Assembly: GCF_009617875.1 (NCBI RefSeq)
Contig: NZ_BLAV01000001.1
Span: forward strand, 4,836,001-4,900,000
Source of the DNA: Prolixibacter sp. NT017
GTDB taxonomy: Bacteria; Bacteroidota; Bacteroidia; Bacteroidales; Prolixibacteraceae
Reading direction: 5' to 3'
Length of the DNA stretch: 64,000 nt
Of the stretch, positions 61,919 through 64,000 are shown one piece after another (positions within the stretch are counted from its first letter, which is position 1; each line of letters begins with the position of its first letter). The notes under the pieces are model-generated. The model saw only the letters and a program-made list of their open reading frames with translations. It was not told the DNA's origin and searched no databases. Both the position numbers and the translations under genes were made by a program.

Positions 61919-63475
61919 TTATTGTTTGAACATCATTCGGTCACTCGGGACGCTTTCGTTGTTGAGGCGGTCGAGTGTGGTAACCTTGTAAAAATATTTC
62001 TTGCGGAAAATGTGCAGAAAGCGACGTTTCACAAAGTAACCGTCTTCACCGGTCACATCGATCAAATATTCCGGGTCGCTGACATCGATGCTGTCATTTT
62101 TCCCGCAACGGTACACCGCGAAAAAGCGGGCTTTATTCATCTCATCGTCGGTTTGTGGTGCTTGCCAGGTAATTTCGCGGCCATGTTTTACTTTTTCTAC
62201 CTGCAGATTCGAAGGTGCATCGGGCGCTTTATCGTCAATCCAGGGCATAGTGGGAACAATTGCCGGAGTACGGTAATATTCATCCCTTAATTCTTTTTGA
62301 AACCCTTCGAGATGACGCGCAAAATGTTTGGAACTAAACCAGGCGCTTCCTTCCAGTCCGGGAATGGAGCGAATCATTTTAATCTGGTCGGTCAGTTCAG
62401 CAGGTGTCCGCCAATCCGGAATTTTCGAGTGTTTATCGAGCCGGTAAACTGCTTGGCCGATGTACATACTGCGACCATAGGTATGACGTGCCCACCAATG
62501 CGCCAGCTCATCAAAATCGACTAACGGGTGACCAATGCGCCAGTAGAGTTGGGGAAGGGTGTAATCAATCCAGCCCTCACGCTGCCATTTGATAATATCG
62601 GCGTACAAACCGTCGTAGTTGGTCGTGCCCGCGTTGGTGTTCGAACCATCCGGGTCGTCTTTTTTGTTTCGCCACACGCCAAACGGACTGATGCCGAATT
62701 TTACCCACGGCTTCACCTCTTTAATGGCTTTGCTCAGCTGCTGAATAATCAAATCAACATTGTCGCGCCGCCAGTCATCAATCTGGTCCGGGGCAAATCC
62801 ACGCGGATATTTTTTGAAAGTAGTCGAATCGGGAAATTCCTGGTTCGCCACGCGGTACGGATAGAAATAGTCGTCGAAATGAATCGCATCTACATCGTAT
62901 CGTTTCACAATGTCGCGAACGACTGCCGTCACAAAATCACGAACATGTGGATTTCCCGGATCGAAATACATCTTCTTGCCGTAGTTCCACGCCCAGTCCG
63001 GATGTTGGTTAACGATGTTGGATGCGGCCAGCGTATCGAGCGTGTCGTTCTTCACCCGGTAGGGGTTCAGCCACGCATGAAATTCCATCCCGCGTTTGTG
63101 TGCCTCTTTGATGAAAAAGGCCAGCGGGTCATAAAAAGGCTTCGGCGCTACGCCCTGTTTTCCTTCCAGGTACTTCGACCATGGCTCTAATTCCGAAGGA
63201 TAAAAGGCATCAGCCGACGGCCGGATTTGGACGATGACGGCGTTCATGCCGTTCCTTTTGTTCATGTTCAGCAGATCGATGATTTCCTGTTTTTGTTTAG
63301 CAACAGGAAGGCCCGGTTTGGAGGGCCAGTCGATGTTAGCGACTGTGGCAACCCAAACGCCCCGGAATTCTCTTTTGGGTGGTACCGGTGTTTCCGGGTT
63401 CCTATTTCCGGCAAAAGCCGGGATAGACAGGAGAACAGCGATAAACAGAATAAATGCGTGTCGACAAGGTTTCAT
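61919..63475 (-). CDS. GH10-like (GHL10/FenI-type) glycoside hydrolase
   Basis: A 518-aa exported protein from the ATG at 63475 with a signal peptide (ending SIPAFAG). The frame stays open upstream to 63775, but that part lies across the preceding gene and is basic and non-native. The TIM-barrel of the GHL10 (formerly DUF187) family is clear: REFRGVWVATVANIDWPS, NGMNAVIVQIRPSADAFYPS, EFHAWLNPYRV, YDVDAIHFDDYFYPY and the WRR-DNVD block. A C-terminal Fn3-like domain (about 425-518) follows. Bacteroidota members have been reported to act on peptidoglycan or related amino-sugar glycans; the substrate here is inferred only from context. Confidence 0.85.
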   Translation of the reverse strand: MKPCRHAFILFIAVLLSIPAFAGNRNPETPVPPKREFRGVWVATVANIDWPSKPGLPVAKQKQEIIDLLNMNKRNGMNAVIVQIRPSADAFYPSELEPWSKYLEGKQGVAPKPFYDPLAFFIKEAHKRGMEFHAWLNPYRVKNDTLDTLAASNIVNQHPDWAWNYGKKMYFDPGNPHVRDFVTAVVRDIVKRYDVDAIHFDDYFYPYRVANQEFPDSTTFKKYPRGFAPDQIDDWRRDNVDLIIQQLSKAIKEVKPWVKFGISPFGVWRNKKDDPDGSNTNAGTTNYDGLYADIIKWQREGWIDYTLPQLYWRIGHPLVDFDELAHWWARHTYGRSMYIGQAVYRLDKHSKIPDWRTPAELTDQIKMIRSIPGLEGSAWFSSKHFARHLEGFQKELRDEYYRTPAIVPTMPWIDDKAPDAPSNLQVEKVKHGREITWQAPQTDDEMNKARFFAVYRCGKNDSIDVSDPEYLIDVTGEDGYFVKRRFLHIFRKKYFYKVTTLDRLNNESVPSDRMMFKQ

Positions 63476-63483
63476 TTGACAGG

Positions 63484-64000
63484 TCAGATTTTGATGAATA
63501 TTTTTTTGTGATACAGTACGTCGGCCAGTATCCAGTATAAGAAAATCAGCGTTAACGCGAAAAGCAGCGAACCATTCAGGTTGCCGGCCCACGAGGCAAA
63601 CAGGTGCTCGTAAATCCATTCTTTGAGCGTAACCGTTTCGCCTCCGGCGGAAAATTTGATCATGTACAACAATCGCCCGACTATTCCCGAAAGGACAAAA
63701 ATAAATAGCGGGTTCATACCGAAAACGAGTGCCGGCTTCGACCATTTCTTGTATCCGCGAATATCGATGATCCAAATGAAGAAGGCAAGCAGAATGGTTG
63801 CCAACCCGGCGGAGTACAGTACATACGAACTACTCCAGATGGGCTTGTTTAGCGGAAAAACGAAACTCCAACTTACGCCAGCCAATGTCATCGCTGCACC
63901 AGCCAGAATCAAATCTTTGACAGCGCGCGATTTGTCGGCTCTTACATCAACCTGCCTGCCCACCAGGTAACCAATCAGCACTGTGGCGATGGCCGGAATG
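63484..64000 (-). CDS. HGSNAT/NagX-like membrane acyltransferase (DUF5009), N-terminus outside window
   Basis: The open frame runs off the window end, and the GTG at 63981 is internal. The visible 172 residues contain four or five membrane helices with the family features PLNKPIWSSSYVLYSAGLAT, IRGYKKWSKPALVFGMNPLFIFVLSG and a C-terminal LADVLYHKKI. Relatives acetylate glucosamine residues across the membrane (human HGSNAT) or are linked to GlcNAc utilisation (NagX). It ends 8 bp before the GHL10 gene, making it the first gene seen of the glycan gene run. Confidence 0.82.
   Translation of the reverse strand, partial: IPAIATVLIGYLVGRQVDVRADKSRAVKDLILAGAAMTLAGVSWSFVFPLNKPIWSSSYVLYSAGLATILLAFFIWIIDIRGYKKWSKPALVFGMNPLFIFVLSGIVGRLLYMIKFSAGGETVTLKEWIYEHLFASWAGNLNGSLLFALTLIFLYWILADVLYHKKIFIKI

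Noticed and set aside
63476..63775. 100-codon N-terminal extension of the GHL10 hydrolase
   Set aside because: A clean signal peptide begins at 63475 and the extension overlaps the end of the membrane acyltransferase gene in another frame.

Overview
The window looks like a chromosomal segment of a Bacteroidota bacterium, probably from the Bacteroidales/Marinilabiliales side (the phylum is well supported, the lower rank is a guess). The reasons are -7 promoter boxes of the TAnnTTTG type, weak Shine-Dalgarno signals, many family choices typical of the phylum (glycine-lipid acyltransferases, CarboxypepD_reg domains, a large PurF form, BlaR1-like peptidases with a TonB_C domain, a dcw cluster without murB) and TonB-receptor-like outer-membrane proteins. 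There is no rRNA, tRNA, CRISPR array or recognisable transposase.

Layout. 1-7.3 kb: end of a YebC-type regulator, a SPOR-domain lipoprotein-sized protein, a large amidophosphoribosyltransferase, a BlaI/BlaR1-like pair with three operator-like sites, and the acyltransferase pair GlsB/GlsA for glycine lipids. 7.5-24.7 kb: a complete division and cell-wall (dcw) operon on the + strand, mraZ-rsmH-ftsL-ftsI-murE-mraY-murD-ftsW-murG-murC-ftsQ-ftsA, followed by two different ftsZ genes and yqeY. Its promoter carries 10-bp-phased TGTC boxes that look like an MraZ operator. 24.9-35.0 kb: one long - strand operon nadB-nadC-coaX-OMP-TPR-lptC-CNNM/CBS protein-SurA/PpiD-like foldase, joining NAD and CoA synthesis to envelope assembly. 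35.6-41.5 kb: a three-gene RND efflux system. 41.5-45.1 kb: a LOTUS-domain mini-protein, a two-component system and a divergent secreted protein. 45.2-48.3 kb: two tandem Tat-exported Gfo/Idh/MocA oxidoreductases with matching promoters. 48.6-52.0 kb: a TonB-receptor-like protein, a tiny membrane protein and a YdeI-family protein.

52.1-64.0 kb: a - strand gene run for glycan or amino-sugar handling: a NagX/HGSNAT-like membrane acyltransferase (cut by the window end), a GH10-like hydrolase, a GT2 protein, a DUF4922 HIT-like protein, a SpoIID/LytB-domain protein, a GH9-CE4 fusion and an AmpG-like MFS transporter. It is split by a 1.7-kb repeat island (57.73-59.42 kb). The island holds 21 copies of TTCCAAC spaced exactly 21 bp apart, and a DUF559 endonuclease gene bracketed by two direct copies of a compound GC-rich repeat.

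The observations most worth following are the second FtsZ with an FtsA-like membrane-binding tail, the 21-bp phased array, the repeat-bracketed DUF559 gene, and the GH9-CE4 fusion in its operon.
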